A stretch of DNA of 64,000 nt from Thalassobium sp. (GTDB taxonomy: Bacteria; Pseudomonadota; Gammaproteobacteria; Pseudomonadales; Oceanobacteraceae): assembly GCA_002733205.1 (NCBI GenBank), contig NVUW01000005.1, positions 343,276 to 407,275 on the forward strand, in the 5' to 3' direction. Shown piece by piece: positions 27,244 through 36,045 of this stretch (position 1 is its first letter; each line of letters opens with the position of its first letter). Under the pieces are notes generated by a model. That model made no database searches. It was not told where the DNA came from and saw only the letters and a list, made by a program, of their open reading frames with translations. Made by a program: the position numbers and the translations under genes.

Positions 27244-28062
27244 ATGGCAAGGCATCCTGTGCAGGTCATCGCCGTCACCGGCGGTAAAGGTGGTGTCGGC
27301 AAGAGCAATGTCTCAGTCAATCTGGCCATTGCCCTGGCAGAAATGGGACGCAGAGTGGTTGTGCTGGATGCCGATCTCGGGCTCGCCAACATCGACATTC
27401 TGCTCGGCATCAGCTCCAACAAAACCATCGAGAATGTACTCACCGGAGAATGTGACCTGCGTGACGTGATGGTTAAAGGACCTGGTGGTATCCGGGTTGT
27501 ACCGGCATCATCCGGTACCCAGAAGCTGTCACAGCTGAACTCTCTTGAGCATGCGGGTCTTATTCAGGCGTTCAGTGACATTGGTGATGATATTGATGTA
27601 CTGATTATCGATACCGCTGCCGGTATATCCGACAGCGTAATGAGTTTTGTCCGTGCAGCACAGGAAGTGCTGATGGTCGTGACTGATGAGCCAACCTCCA
27701 TTACGGATGCTTACGCTCAGATCAAACTGCTGAACCGCGATTACGGTCTGTTCCGCTTCCGCATTGTTGCCAATATGGTGCGCACGCCGCAGGAAGGAAA
27801 TGCCTTATTTGCCAAGCTCACCAAAGTGACGGATCGTTTTCTCGAAGTGGCTATGCAGTATGTCGGTGCAATTCCTCAGGATGATGCGTTACGACGTGCG
27901 GTACAGCGCCAGAAAGCGGTAATTGATGCGTATCCGCGTTCCAAGGCGGCTACGGCATTCCGTGCGCTGGCTAAAAAAGTAGATTCATGGCCGCTGCCTT
28001 CATCTCCCCGGGGGCATCTGGAGTTTTTTGTAGATCGGTTAGTTCAGGAAGCCGGGGCATAA
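27244..28062 (+). CDS. fleN: Flagellar number regulator FleN (FlhG), MinD-type ATPase
   Basis: A 272-aa MinD/ParA-family ATPase with the deviant Walker A GGKGGVGKS at 13-21 and LDADLGLANIDILLG following. In Pseudomonas FleN restrains FleQ and limits flagellar number; with FlhF it points to a polar flagellum or small polar tuft here. It starts 6 bp after flhF and ends 3 bp before fliA. Confidence 0.95.
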   Translation: MARHPVQVIAVTGGKGGVGKSNVSVNLAIALAEMGRRVVVLDADLGLANIDILLGISSNKTIENVLTGECDLRDVMVKGPGGIRVVPASSGTQKLSQLNSLEHAGLIQAFSDIGDDIDVLIIDTAAGISDSVMSFVRAAQEVLMVVTDEPTSITDAYAQIKLLNRDYGLFRFRIVANMVRTPQEGNALFAKLTKVTDRFLEVAMQYVGAIPQDDALRRAVQRQKAVIDAYPRSKAATAFRALAKKVDSWPLPSSPRGHLEFFVDRLVQEAGA

Positions 28063-28065
28063 CGA

Positions 28066-28797
28066 GTGTCAGTAGGAAGTTGTCTGGTGTATTCCGACGT
28101 ACAAAAACACGATTATGAACAGCTGGTGCGTGATCATGCGACGCTGGTAAAACGCATTGCTCACCACCTCATCGGCAGGCTGCCCGATAGTGTGCAGCTC
28201 GACGATCTTATTCAGGCCGGCATGATTGGTCTGCTGGAAGCTGCACGCAAATACGATGGCGGCAAAGGTGCCAGTTTTGAAACCTATGCCGGCATCCGTA
28301 TACGTGGTGCGATGCTTGACGAAATCCGTAAAGGAGACTGGGCACCACGCTCAGTACACCGTAATTCCCGCCGTATCAGTGATGCGATCAAACAAATAGA
28401 AAGCGAGAAAGGCCGCGATGCAGAAGACAGTGAAGTCGCAGGCTTTCTTGGTCTCAGTCAGGATGAATACCACGCCATCTTGAAAGACAGTGCCGGTTGT
28501 CGTTTATTCAGCTTTGAAGAAGTGGTTGAAAAAAGTGAAGCCGGTTTTGATGTCTTCGAAGAAGAATCTCCCAACCCACTTGATGGCATAGAACGTGAGT
28601 CCTTTCAGCGTCAACTCGCCGACGCTATTCGTCATTTGCCCGAAAGGGAGCAGCTGGTGCTGGCTCTTTACTATGACGAAGAACTTAACCTGAAAGAAAT
28701 TGGCGCTGTTCTTGGTGTCAGTGAATCCCGGGTGAGCCAGTTGCACAGTCAGGCGGCCCATCGTCTGCGCGCCCGTCTTGGCGGCTGGTTGTCCTAA
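28066..28797 (+). CDS. fliA: Flagellar sigma factor FliA (sigma-28)
   Basis: A 243-aa sigma factor for late flagellar and chemotaxis genes. Region 2 includes LVKRIAHHLIGRLP and FETYAGIRIRGAMLDEIRKG, and region 4 includes LVLALYYDEELNLKEIGAVLG followed by VSESRVSQLHSQA. The start is GTG at 28066, with a second in-frame GTG at 28087. It closes the flhA-fliA operon. Its activity should be governed by FlgM and, through HsbA, by the module at 13944-16320. Confidence 0.95.
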   Translation: MSVGSCLVYSDVQKHDYEQLVRDHATLVKRIAHHLIGRLPDSVQLDDLIQAGMIGLLEAARKYDGGKGASFETYAGIRIRGAMLDEIRKGDWAPRSVHRNSRRISDAIKQIESEKGRDAEDSEVAGFLGLSQDEYHAILKDSAGCRLFSFEEVVEKSEAGFDVFEEESPNPLDGIERESFQRQLADAIRHLPEREQLVLALYYDEELNLKEIGAVLGVSESRVSQLHSQAAHRLRARLGGWLS

Positions 28798-28920
28798 ACC
28801 CTTCCTGTTATTGAAAAAAATCTTTTCTGGCTGCTTTGTTTCTGGATAAAGCGATAACTGTGTCTACACTAAACCTTAGGAACGACTTGGAATATAGAGA
28901 GTCGATTACTGGAGGTCGTT

Positions 28921-29307
28921 TTGGACAAAAACATGAAAATTCTGATCGTTGATGATTTCTCAACGATGAGACGAATCGTCAAAAATCTGTTGCGCGATCT
29001 GGGGTTCACAAACACCCAGGAAGCAGATGACGGCACAACAGCACTTCCCATGTTGCAGAATGGTGACTTCGACTTCTTAGTGACGGACTGGAACATGCCT
29101 GGCATGACAGGTCTCGACTTGCTGAAGAAAGTAAGAGCCGATGATCGCCTGAAAAGTCTGCCGGTACTGATGGTGACAGCGGAAGCCAAGCGCGACCAGA
29201 TTGTTGCTGCTGCTCAGGCAGGGGTTAACGGCTATGTCGTGAAACCTTTTACTGCTGCGGTACTGAAAGAAAAGATCGATAAGATCTTTGAACGTGTCGA
29301 AGGTTAA
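28921..29307 (+). CDS. cheY: Chemotaxis response regulator CheY (flagellar system)
   Basis: A 128-aa receiver that binds the flagellar switch when phosphorylated. Acidic pocket D11-D12 ([12 protein letters not shown]), phosphoacceptor D56 ([13 protein letters not shown]), Thr86 and Lys108 (YVVKPF). I place the start at TTG 28921 because GGAGG at 28911-28915 is five bases upstream; the in-frame ATG at 28933 would be 17 bases away. A GCGATAA element at 28851 recalls the FliA -10 box but lacks a matching -35. It is followed closely by cheZ. Confidence 0.95.
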   Translation: MDKNMKILIVDDFSTMRRIVKNLLRDLGFTNTQEADDGTTALPMLQNGDFDFLVTDWNMPGMTGLDLLKKVRADDRLKSLPVLMVTAEAKRDQIVAAAQAGVNGYVVKPFTAAVLKEKIDKIFERVEG

Positions 29308-29323
29308 CCAGGAAGATAACTTG

Positions 29324-30100
29324 ATGGCCGGGATCAATCTGGATACCGATAACAGCGCTGTCGGCACTGAAATCAAAAACCTAGCAGAAAACATGCTTCG
29401 GCAGTTGGAGCTTGGTGATCTCAGTAAGGCGGTAGCGTTGGTTAATAATCTCAATGAGGTTAGAGACCGTACGCTGTACAACGAAATCGGCCGACTGACC
29501 CGCGCGTTGCATGAAGCAATTAAAAATATGCGCGTTGATACTGTCGGTGCCGCATCAGACATTGATCATGCAACGGACAAGCTGGCCTACGTGCTGGAAA
29601 TGACCGATAAATCGGCCAACCGCACGATGGACCTGGTGGATGCCGGGATGCCTTTGGCAACCGATATCCATGACAGAGCCAGCGCGTTATCGGTTGAGTG
29701 GCAGCGTTTTCTGAATAAAGAATTAAAGCCGGATGAATTCCGCAATTTAACGAAAGATATAAACCAGTTTCTTCTCGACAGTGCGAGTCAGTCTCAGCGT
29801 TTGCAGGGACAGTTATCCGATATTGTGCTGGCACAGGATTTTCAGGATTTAACCGGTCAGGTCATTCACAAAGTGGCTGCGCTGGTAACTGACGTTGAAG
29901 GCCGGCTGGTTCAGCTTGTTGCCATGGCCGGCAACGTGGATTCGATTACCGGAATTGTTCATGCCGATATGGAATCGGCAGAAGAGCCGACGGAAGGCGC
30001 AAATATCGCTGCGGAGGGACCGCAGATTAATAAGTCCAGTGAAGACGTAGTTGCCAGCCAGGATGATGTTGATGACTTACTGTCCAGTCTTGGTTTTTAA
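29324..30100 (+). CDS. cheZ: CheY-P phosphatase CheZ
   Basis: A 258-aa, mostly helical protein that dephosphorylates CheY-P. The active-site segment DIVLAQDFQDLTGQVIHKV lies at about 165-183 with the catalytic Gln and Asp in place, and the C-terminal CheY-binding peptide is SQDDVDDLLSSLGF. The ATG at 29324 has AGGAAG upstream; a TTG at 29288 inside cheY is in frame but less likely. Only this chemotaxis system has a CheZ. Confidence 0.95.
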   Translation: MAGINLDTDNSAVGTEIKNLAENMLRQLELGDLSKAVALVNNLNEVRDRTLYNEIGRLTRALHEAIKNMRVDTVGAASDIDHATDKLAYVLEMTDKSANRTMDLVDAGMPLATDIHDRASALSVEWQRFLNKELKPDEFRNLTKDINQFLLDSASQSQRLQGQLSDIVLAQDFQDLTGQVIHKVAALVTDVEGRLVQLVAMAGNVDSITGIVHADMESAEEPTEGANIAAEGPQINKSSEDVVASQDDVDDLLSSLGF

Positions 30101-30112
30101 AGGAGCTAACGG

Positions 30113-32344
30113 ATGAGTTTCGATGCTGATGAAGAGATTCTCCAGGATTTTTTGGTTGAAGCCGGGGAAATTCTTGAGCTGCTCTCTGAACAACTGGTCG
30201 ATCTTGAACAACGCCCACATGATAAAGACCTGCTGAATGCTATCTTCCGTGGTTTCCACACGGTAAAAGGTGGTGCTGGATTTCTGCAACTTAATCCTTT
30301 GGTGAATTGCTGCCATGCAGCAGAAAACGTTTTCGATACCCTGCGTAATGGTCATCGTACTGTTAATTCAGATCTTATGGATGTGGTACTTCAGGCGCTC
30401 GATAATGTAAATGAGATGTTTGAAAGTGTGCGCTCGGGTGCCAAACCTGAAGATGCCGACCCTGAATTAATCGAACGTTTACATAAACTGGCACGGCCTG
30501 AGTCGGAAGATGAAGTGCAGGTCAGTGAGCCTGAAATAGCTGCCGAGGAACCAATACAAGAAGATCTTGTGCAATCAGCCCCTGCTGCTGCGGAAGATAA
30601 CGGCGATATAACAGACGATGAGTTTGAGCAGTTGCTCGACGCTTTGGACGAAGAAAAAACCAATGCAGCTCCGGCATCTGCCGCCGCGGATGATGATTTC
30701 TTTGATATAGGGTCTGACAGCGTTGACGCCTCCAGTGATGAAATCACTGAAGATGAGTTTGAAGCGCTGCTCGATCAAATTCATGGTAAAGGCAAAAGTG
30801 CCACATCCCAGGAAGACAAAACAGCCGAGCCGGAAAAAACCGAACCTGCACCTGCCGCTGCAAGTCCTGCACCTGCGGGCGGAGATGATCTGATCAGTGA
30901 TTCTGAGTTTGAAGAATTGCTTGATCGATTGCACGGTAAGGGTAAGCATTCGAGCGCACCAGAGGGTGAGGCTGAAGCATCTGTTGCAGCAGAAAAACCG
31001 GTTGCAGCCGCGCCGCCGGTCTCCCCTCCGGAAGCCGCCAAACCAGCGGCTAAAGTTGAGGCTAAACCTGCCGCTAAGCCTGAAGCCAAAGCTGCTCCGG
31101 TTGCCAAAGCCCCCGCTGCCGCTGACGAGGCGAAACGTTCGGATAAAGATGCTGCTGCCTCCGAAGCAACAGTGCGCGTGGATACCAAGCGTCTCGATGA
31201 CATTATGAATATGGTCGGAGAGTTAGTACTGGTTCGTAACCGTCTGGTTCGTTTAGGTCTTAAAAGTACGGATGAGTCGATGGCCAAAGCGGTCGCCAAT
31301 CTCGATGTGGTTACCGGTGATTTACAGGCTTCTGTAATGAAAACCCGGATGCAGCCAATCAAAAAAGTATTTGGCCGCTTCCCGCGTGTGGTTCGTGACC
31401 TTGCTCGTCAGCTTAAGAAAGAAATTAATCTTGAATTACGTGGTGAAGAAACCGATCTGGATAAGAATCTGGTGGAGGCTTTGGCCGATCCCCTTGTTCA
31501 CTTGGTGCGTAACGCTGTTGATCACGGTGTTGAAATGCCGGATGTGCGTGAAAAAAATGGCAAGCCCAGGGTCGGTACTGTTGTCCTTTCCGCAGAGCAG
31601 GAAGGCGATCACATTCTGCTGATTATTCAGGATGATGGTGGTGGTATGGACGCCGATGTTTTACGCCGTAAGGCGGTAGAAAAAGGCGTTATGGATCAGG
31701 ATGCCGCAGACCGTTTGACGGAAAATGAATGTTTTAATCTGATTTTTGCCCCTGGTTTTTCAACCAAAGATCAGATTTCAGATGTGTCCGGCCGTGGTGT
31801 CGGCATGGATGTTGTTAAAACAAAAATTTCTCAGCTTAATGGCACGATTAATATCGATTCCCGCCCAGGTGTGGGTACCGGTATTCGCATTAAAGTACCT
31901 CTGACTTTGGCGATTATGCCGACTCTGATGGTGATGCTGAAAAACCAGGCATTTGCTTTCCCATTGGTCAGTGTGAACGAAATTTTCCACCTTGATTTGA
32001 CCAAAACCAATATTGTTGATGGTCAGGAAGTGGTGGTTGTACGTGAAAAACCGGTACCACTATTTCATCTGAAGCGTTGGCTGATCAAAGGTGAAGCTTA
32101 TGCAAAAGCGGATGAAACGGCTCACGTTGTGGTCGTGTCGGTGGGTACCAAACGGGTAGGTTTTGTTGTTGATCAGCTTATCGGTCAGGAAGAAGTCGTT
32201 ATTAAACCTTTGGGGAAAATGTTGCACGGTACGGCAGGAATGGCAGGGGCGACCATCACGGGTGATGGACGAATCGCGCTGATTCTGGATATACCAAGCA
32301 TGCTGACCCGTTATGCATCATCACGGCAATCGACTGCAGCATAA
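30113..32344 (+). CDS. cheA: Chemotaxis histidine kinase CheA (flagellar system)
   Basis: A 743-aa kinase of the flagellar chemotaxis array. Hpt domain 1-110 with His49 (FRGFHTVKGGAG). Residues about 125-345 are a long acidic, then Ala/Pro/Lys-rich linker with three copies of an E-F-E-x-L-L-D motif (at about 166-176, 211-221 and 261-271, the last two followed by HGKGK). Dimerisation domain from about 350 (ATVRVDTKRLDDIMNMVGE), ATPase domain with HLVRNAVDHG and GRGVGMDVV, CheW-like P5 domain to the end. In Vibrio the corresponding linker contains the region that binds ParP, so the repeats may serve polar tethering; that is inference. Starts 12 bp after cheZ. Confidence 0.96.
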   Translation: MSFDADEEILQDFLVEAGEILELLSEQLVDLEQRPHDKDLLNAIFRGFHTVKGGAGFLQLNPLVNCCHAAENVFDTLRNGHRTVNSDLMDVVLQALDNVNEMFESVRSGAKPEDADPELIERLHKLARPESEDEVQVSEPEIAAEEPIQEDLVQSAPAAAEDNGDITDDEFEQLLDALDEEKTNAAPASAAADDDFFDIGSDSVDASSDEITEDEFEALLDQIHGKGKSATSQEDKTAEPEKTEPAPAAASPAPAGGDDLISDSEFEELLDRLHGKGKHSSAPEGEAEASVAAEKPVAAAPPVSPPEAAKPAAKVEAKPAAKPEAKAAPVAKAPAAADEAKRSDKDAAASEATVRVDTKRLDDIMNMVGELVLVRNRLVRLGLKSTDESMAKAVANLDVVTGDLQASVMKTRMQPIKKVFGRFPRVVRDLARQLKKEINLELRGEETDLDKNLVEALADPLVHLVRNAVDHGVEMPDVREKNGKPRVGTVVLSAEQEGDHILLIIQDDGGGMDADVLRRKAVEKGVMDQDAADRLTENECFNLIFAPGFSTKDQISDVSGRGVGMDVVKTKISQLNGTINIDSRPGVGTGIRIKVPLTLAIMPTLMVMLKNQAFAFPLVSVNEIFHLDLTKTNIVDGQEVVVVREKPVPLFHLKRWLIKGEAYAKADETAHVVVVSVGTKRVGFVVDQLIGQEEVVIKPLGKMLHGTAGMAGATITGDGRIALILDIPSMLTRYASSRQSTAA

Positions 32345-32375
32345 GTAGTCCAACGACTAAGGAAGAGTTGATTTC

Positions 32376-33395
32376 ATGAGTATTCGTGTTCTGGTTGTCG
32401 ATGACTCAGGATTTTTTCGCCGCAGGGTAACCGACATTATTAATGCGGATGGTCGCATGGAAGTCGTCGGGGTTGCCTCTAACGGCCGCGAAGCTATTGA
32501 GATGAATGAATCTCTTAAGCCCGATGTGATTACTATGGACTACGAGATGCCAGTAATGGATGGCATCACGGCTGTGCGGAATATTATGCAGCGGCGGCCG
32601 GTGCCGGTGCTGATGTTTTCCTCCCTTACGTTTGAAGGCGCACGGGTCACGCTGGATGCACTGGACGCCGGTGCACTGGATTTTCTGCCAAAGAATTTTG
32701 ACCAGATTGCCAAAGATGCTATTCAGATTAAGCGCGCGCTGACCGATAAAATTGCCGGCGTTGCCCGCAGTCAGACCAAGGTCGCGCCTGCGCCGGTTGC
32801 GCGTCCTGCTGTACGCGGACGCCTGACTCAGACCGAGCTGGTGGTTATAGGAACTTCAACCGGTGGGCCTGCGGCTCTGCAAACCCTGTTTAAAACCATT
32901 CCAGGCAGTTTTAAAACGCCCATTATTATTGTTCAGCACATGCCCGGTTCATTTACCAAAGCCTTTGCCGAGCGTCTTAATTCCCTCAGTCCCCTGATCG
33001 TAAAAGAAGCGGCCGATGGCGATAAAATTGAATCCGGTCATGTCTATGTGGCACCTGGTGGTATGCAATTAATGGTCGACCGCCGTGGTGGTGGTGTTAT
33101 TCACATCCGCGAAAGTGATGAGCGGGTTAACTATCGCCCCAGTGTCGATATCGCTTTTGCTTCGGCTGCCAAGCACTATGGCAACAAGACTCTGGCTATC
33201 GTGCTCACCGGAATGGGAGCGGATGGTCGGGAGGGGGCTCGTTTGCTGAAGCAGGGCGGAGCGAGTGTTTGGGCTCAGGATGAAGAAAGCTGTGTCATTT
33301 TTGGCATGCCGCTGGCCGTTATCAAGGAAGGGTTGAGTGATGAAGTATTGCCCCTGAAAGATATCGGCCCGAGGCTCGTTGAAGAGGTTGGCTAG
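32376..33395 (+). CDS. cheB: Receptor methylesterase CheB (flagellar system)
   Basis: A 339-aa methylesterase. Receiver: D9-D10, phosphoacceptor D55 (VITMDYEMPVMDG). Catalytic triad: Ser161 (VIGTSTGGPAAL), His188 (IVQHMPGS) and Asp283 (LTGMGADGREG). The linker is short and rich in Ala and Pro, so the protein is slightly smaller than average. The stop TAG overlaps the motC GTG by one base. No CheR lies nearby, so the receptor methyltransferase for this array must be the one at 11142 or one outside the window. Confidence 0.96.
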   Translation: MSIRVLVVDDSGFFRRRVTDIINADGRMEVVGVASNGREAIEMNESLKPDVITMDYEMPVMDGITAVRNIMQRRPVPVLMFSSLTFEGARVTLDALDAGALDFLPKNFDQIAKDAIQIKRALTDKIAGVARSQTKVAPAPVARPAVRGRLTQTELVVIGTSTGGPAALQTLFKTIPGSFKTPIIIVQHMPGSFTKAFAERLNSLSPLIVKEAADGDKIESGHVYVAPGGMQLMVDRRGGGVIHIRESDERVNYRPSVDIAFASAAKHYGNKTLAIVLTGMGADGREGARLLKQGGASVWAQDEESCVIFGMPLAVIKEGLSDEVLPLKDIGPRLVEEVG

Positions 33396-34135
33396 TGGAT
33401 CGGTGGACGTTAGTCACTGTCTTGTTGGCAGTGATTGCCGTACTGACCGGTTTCTCTCTTGAGGGAGGAGATCTTACTGCTCTTTGGAATCCTCCGGCCG
33501 CGCTGATTGTATTTGGTGGCGGCGTATTCGCCACTCTGGCGCAACTGCCTGTCAGCCAATACCGCCCTTTGGGAGAACTTTTGCTTTGGCTGGTTGCTCC
33601 CCCACAATATTCCCTTGATTCTCTCCTCAGTAAACTGACCACCAGTGGTAATGCCCTGCGTCGGGACGGCCCTCTGGCGCTGGAGAAAGTAGCTGGCTCC
33701 GAAGCCGACCCGGTATTCCGTAAAGCGTTGCTGTTACTGGCGGATGGCAACGATGTCGATGCTATGCAGTCTGCGCTGTATCTGGAACTGAAGAGTCGTG
33801 AAGAACGTGATCAGGACTTACTTTGTGTGCTGGATAATCTGGCAGGCTACCTGCCTACACTGGGGATTGTCGGAGCAGTGCTTGGCCTGATGCAGGTGCT
33901 TTCCAGTATTAAGCAACCGGAAGCTTTAGCGGCCGGGATTGCGACGGCGTTTGTGGCAACTTTTTACGGAGTCGCTGGCGCCAACCTGATTGTTATTCCG
34001 TTAACCAGTACCCTGCGCCAGCGTCTTGCGATCCGCAGTCGTTATTACGAGGCTTTGATGCTTGGTGTCGTCGCGTTACGCAATGGTGTAAATCCCATGG
34101 CGTTGCGCTATCGCATGCAAGGGATTGTGTTGTGA
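33395..34135 (+). CDS. motC: Flagellar stator protein MotC (MotA family)
   Basis: A 246-aa MotA/PomA-family protein with four membrane helices (about 5-25, 28-48, 145-168, 178-200) and the core YLPTLGIVGAVLGLMQVL. Together with MotD it forms an ion-driven stator. It starts with GTG at the last base of the cheB stop. Residue differences that would decide proton versus sodium use are not clear to me; the MotC/MotD pair of Pseudomonas is proton driven. Confidence 0.93.
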   Translation: MDRWTLVTVLLAVIAVLTGFSLEGGDLTALWNPPAALIVFGGGVFATLAQLPVSQYRPLGELLLWLVAPPQYSLDSLLSKLTTSGNALRRDGPLALEKVAGSEADPVFRKALLLLADGNDVDAMQSALYLELKSREERDQDLLCVLDNLAGYLPTLGIVGAVLGLMQVLSSIKQPEALAAGIATAFVATFYGVAGANLIVIPLTSTLRQRLAIRSRYYEALMLGVVALRNGVNPMALRYRMQGIVL

Positions 34136-34824
34136 AACGCCCAGGTCCGGACCCACATCGCTGGCTGGTATCCTATGCAGACTATATGACGCTTTTATGC
34201 GTCTTTTTTATCATGTTGTACGCGGTGCAACTGGTTGATGAAGAAGACGGTTCAGCGATCCGTAGCGAGCTGGAAGGTATCTTCTCGACCATATTACCTC
34301 CGGAACCGATTACTCCCCCGACACTCTCCACCCCTCTGGAAGACGGCAATGGCTTACTACCATTGTTGGCTGATATTCGTCAGGTTGCTCAATTTATTCC
34401 GGAGTCGGACGATATAAGGATAGAAGGGGACAAGGATTGGATAACCGTATCGTTGAATGCGGATCTTTTATTTGCCCGTGGTGAGACACGCATACGTGAC
34501 GAAGCTTTGCCGCTGATGCAGGCGATTGCCGCTGAACTGAAGGATTTTCCATTTCCAATCAATGTTCAGGGACATTCAGACGATACGCCAGCCAAAGGCA
34601 TTACCAATTGGGAAATATCAGCATTGCGTGCAGCGTCGGTGGTACAGAATCTGGTGTTGTATGGTGTTGCTCCGCAGCGGATGGCGGCAGTAGGGCTTTC
34701 GTACTACCACCCGTTGAAAGCAGAAGACACTGAAGAAGCGCGGGCGGAGAATCGTCGTGTTGTGATTTTTATGACTCAAACGAGTGAGTCAGCTCCCTGG
34801 TCTCGTCCAACTGCAAATAATTGA
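34132..34824 (+). CDS. motD: Flagellar stator protein MotD (MotB family)
   Basis: A 230-aa MotB-family protein. One membrane helix (about 12-33) holds the ion-binding Asp17 in VSYADYMTLL. A plug/linker follows and the OmpA-like peptidoglycan-binding domain fills about 120-215 (INVQGHSDDTPAKG, LRAASVVQNL, RVVIFM). The gene starts with GTG overlapping the motC stop by 4 bp. Confidence 0.94.
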   Translation: MKRPGPDPHRWLVSYADYMTLLCVFFIMLYAVQLVDEEDGSAIRSELEGIFSTILPPEPITPPTLSTPLEDGNGLLPLLADIRQVAQFIPESDDIRIEGDKDWITVSLNADLLFARGETRIRDEALPLMQAIAAELKDFPFPINVQGHSDDTPAKGITNWEISALRAASVVQNLVLYGVAPQRMAAVGLSYYHPLKAEDTEEARAENRRVVIFMTQTSESAPWSRPTANN

Positions 34825-34916
34825 CATACTTTTTGCTTAATGAATTTCTTAACAGCAGAAAGTGTTTTTAGTGGCCTCTGGCGGGTCACGCGCTTATTGA
34901 AAACAGGGTGAAACTA

Positions 34917-35699
34917 GTGCGGATTTGGTCAATAGCAAATCAGAAAGGCGGGGTCGGTAAGACAACCAGCGTGGTTGCTTTGGGAGGCTTATTGGCCGAA
35001 CAGGGTAAACGGGTATTGCTGGTCGATCTTGATCCCCATGGTTCATTGACGAGCTATTTCCGACAGAACCCGGACAATCTTGAGCGCAGCCTCTATCACC
35101 TGTTTTTTGAGCAACGTTACAAAGACAAAGACTTTATTCAAACGGTGATTAAACCCACCAGTTTGCCTAATGTGTCTTTACTGCCGGCAACAACATCGCT
35201 TGCCACGCTGGAACGTCAGGTCAGTGGCCAGGATGGTATGGGCTTGGTTCTGGCACGGTCTCTGGCCCAGTTATGGGATGAGTATGACTACGCCCTGTTG
35301 GATACGCCGCCCATTCTTGGTGTTCTGCTGGTGAATGCACTGGCCGCTTGCCAGCGCCTGGTGATACCGACGCAGACCGAACACCTGGCGATGAAAGGAT
35401 TGGAGCGGATGATTCATACCCTGAAAATGGTGATGCGCTCGCAAAATCGCAACCTGCCTTACATGATCGTTCCTACACTCTTTGACCGGCGCACGCTGGC
35501 TTCGGTCACCACGCTGAAAGAAATGCGCCGCTTGTATCAGGACTCTTTATGGCAGGAAGCGATTCCGGTCGATACCCGTTTGCGTGATGCCAGTCATGAA
35601 GGTGTTTTTCCACATCAAATGGATGAGCAGGGGCGTGGTGTACGGGCCTATCGTCATTTATTAAGTGAAATCGATGTGGCGGATCCTGGTCGTGGCTAG
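34917..35699 (+). CDS. ParA-type ATPase positioning chemotaxis arrays (ParC-like)
   Basis: A 260-aa ParA/Soj-family ATPase with the Walker A motif QKGGVGKTT near residue 9, then LLVDLDPHGSLTSYF. Orphan ParA proteins in this spot (Vibrio ParC, Pseudomonas PA1462-like) place chemotaxis arrays at the flagellated pole. I prefer the GTG at 34917, which has CAGGG eight bases upstream; a GTG at 34908 is in frame. The gene overlaps the next small gene by 8 bp, which together with the ParP downstream supports a polar array-partition role. Confidence 0.9.
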   Translation: MRIWSIANQKGGVGKTTSVVALGGLLAEQGKRVLLVDLDPHGSLTSYFRQNPDNLERSLYHLFFEQRYKDKDFIQTVIKPTSLPNVSLLPATTSLATLERQVSGQDGMGLVLARSLAQLWDEYDYALLDTPPILGVLLVNALAACQRLVIPTQTEHLAMKGLERMIHTLKMVMRSQNRNLPYMIVPTLFDRRTLASVTTLKEMRRLYQDSLWQEAIPVDTRLRDASHEGVFPHQMDEQGRGVRAYRHLLSEIDVADPGRG

Positions 35700-36045
35700 T
35701 TATATCCCACAGGTTTCAGCCGCTGCTAATAATCCGCTGGATGATTACTTTGATCATTTGCTGGCGGCTGATGGGGAGGTTACCGACCAGGGGGTAAATT
35801 GGGATGCCTTGCTGCGTTCGGCGGTCAGTCCTCATCATTTAGAAGAGGCCCTGGCCAGCAGTACACTGAAAAGTGGTTATGCCCCAATCCCTCTGCGTCC
35901 TCTCGGACAAGGGGGGAGAGCTGCACAGCGTACGCAGCTTTTTACGGCGCTCGGATTGATACAACATTTACCCGAATCTTCGCTGCGGCGCTGTATGCTG
36001 GCGGCGTGCCTTCCTGTTGCTGCGGAGGCTGCCCTCAATGGCTGA
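35692..36045 (+). CDS. Unnamed 117-aa protein between ParA and ParP
   Basis: I do not recognise this protein. It starts with GTG at 35692, 8 bp inside the parA gene, and its stop lies 8 bp inside parP, so it is locked into the operon by overlaps on both sides. In-frame starts at 35665 and 35674 exist but lie deeper in parA. The N-terminus has PLDDYFDHLLAADG (about 15-28), a motif like those at the ParP N-terminus and in the CheA linker. The middle has a basic/Gly patch, and the last third is helical with three small Cys/Ala-rich turns. No membrane segment or enzyme motif is seen. It may be an adaptor of the polar array; that is inference. Confidence 0.7.
   Translation: MASYIPQVSAAANNPLDDYFDHLLAADGEVTDQGVNWDALLRSAVSPHHLEEALASSTLKSGYAPIPLRPLGQGGRAAQRTQLFTALGLIQHLPESSLRRCMLAACLPVAAEAALNG

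Noticed and set aside
28851..28858. FliA-type -10 (GCGATAAC) before cheY
   Set aside because: No TAAA element at the proper distance; kept only as a remark in the cheY entry.
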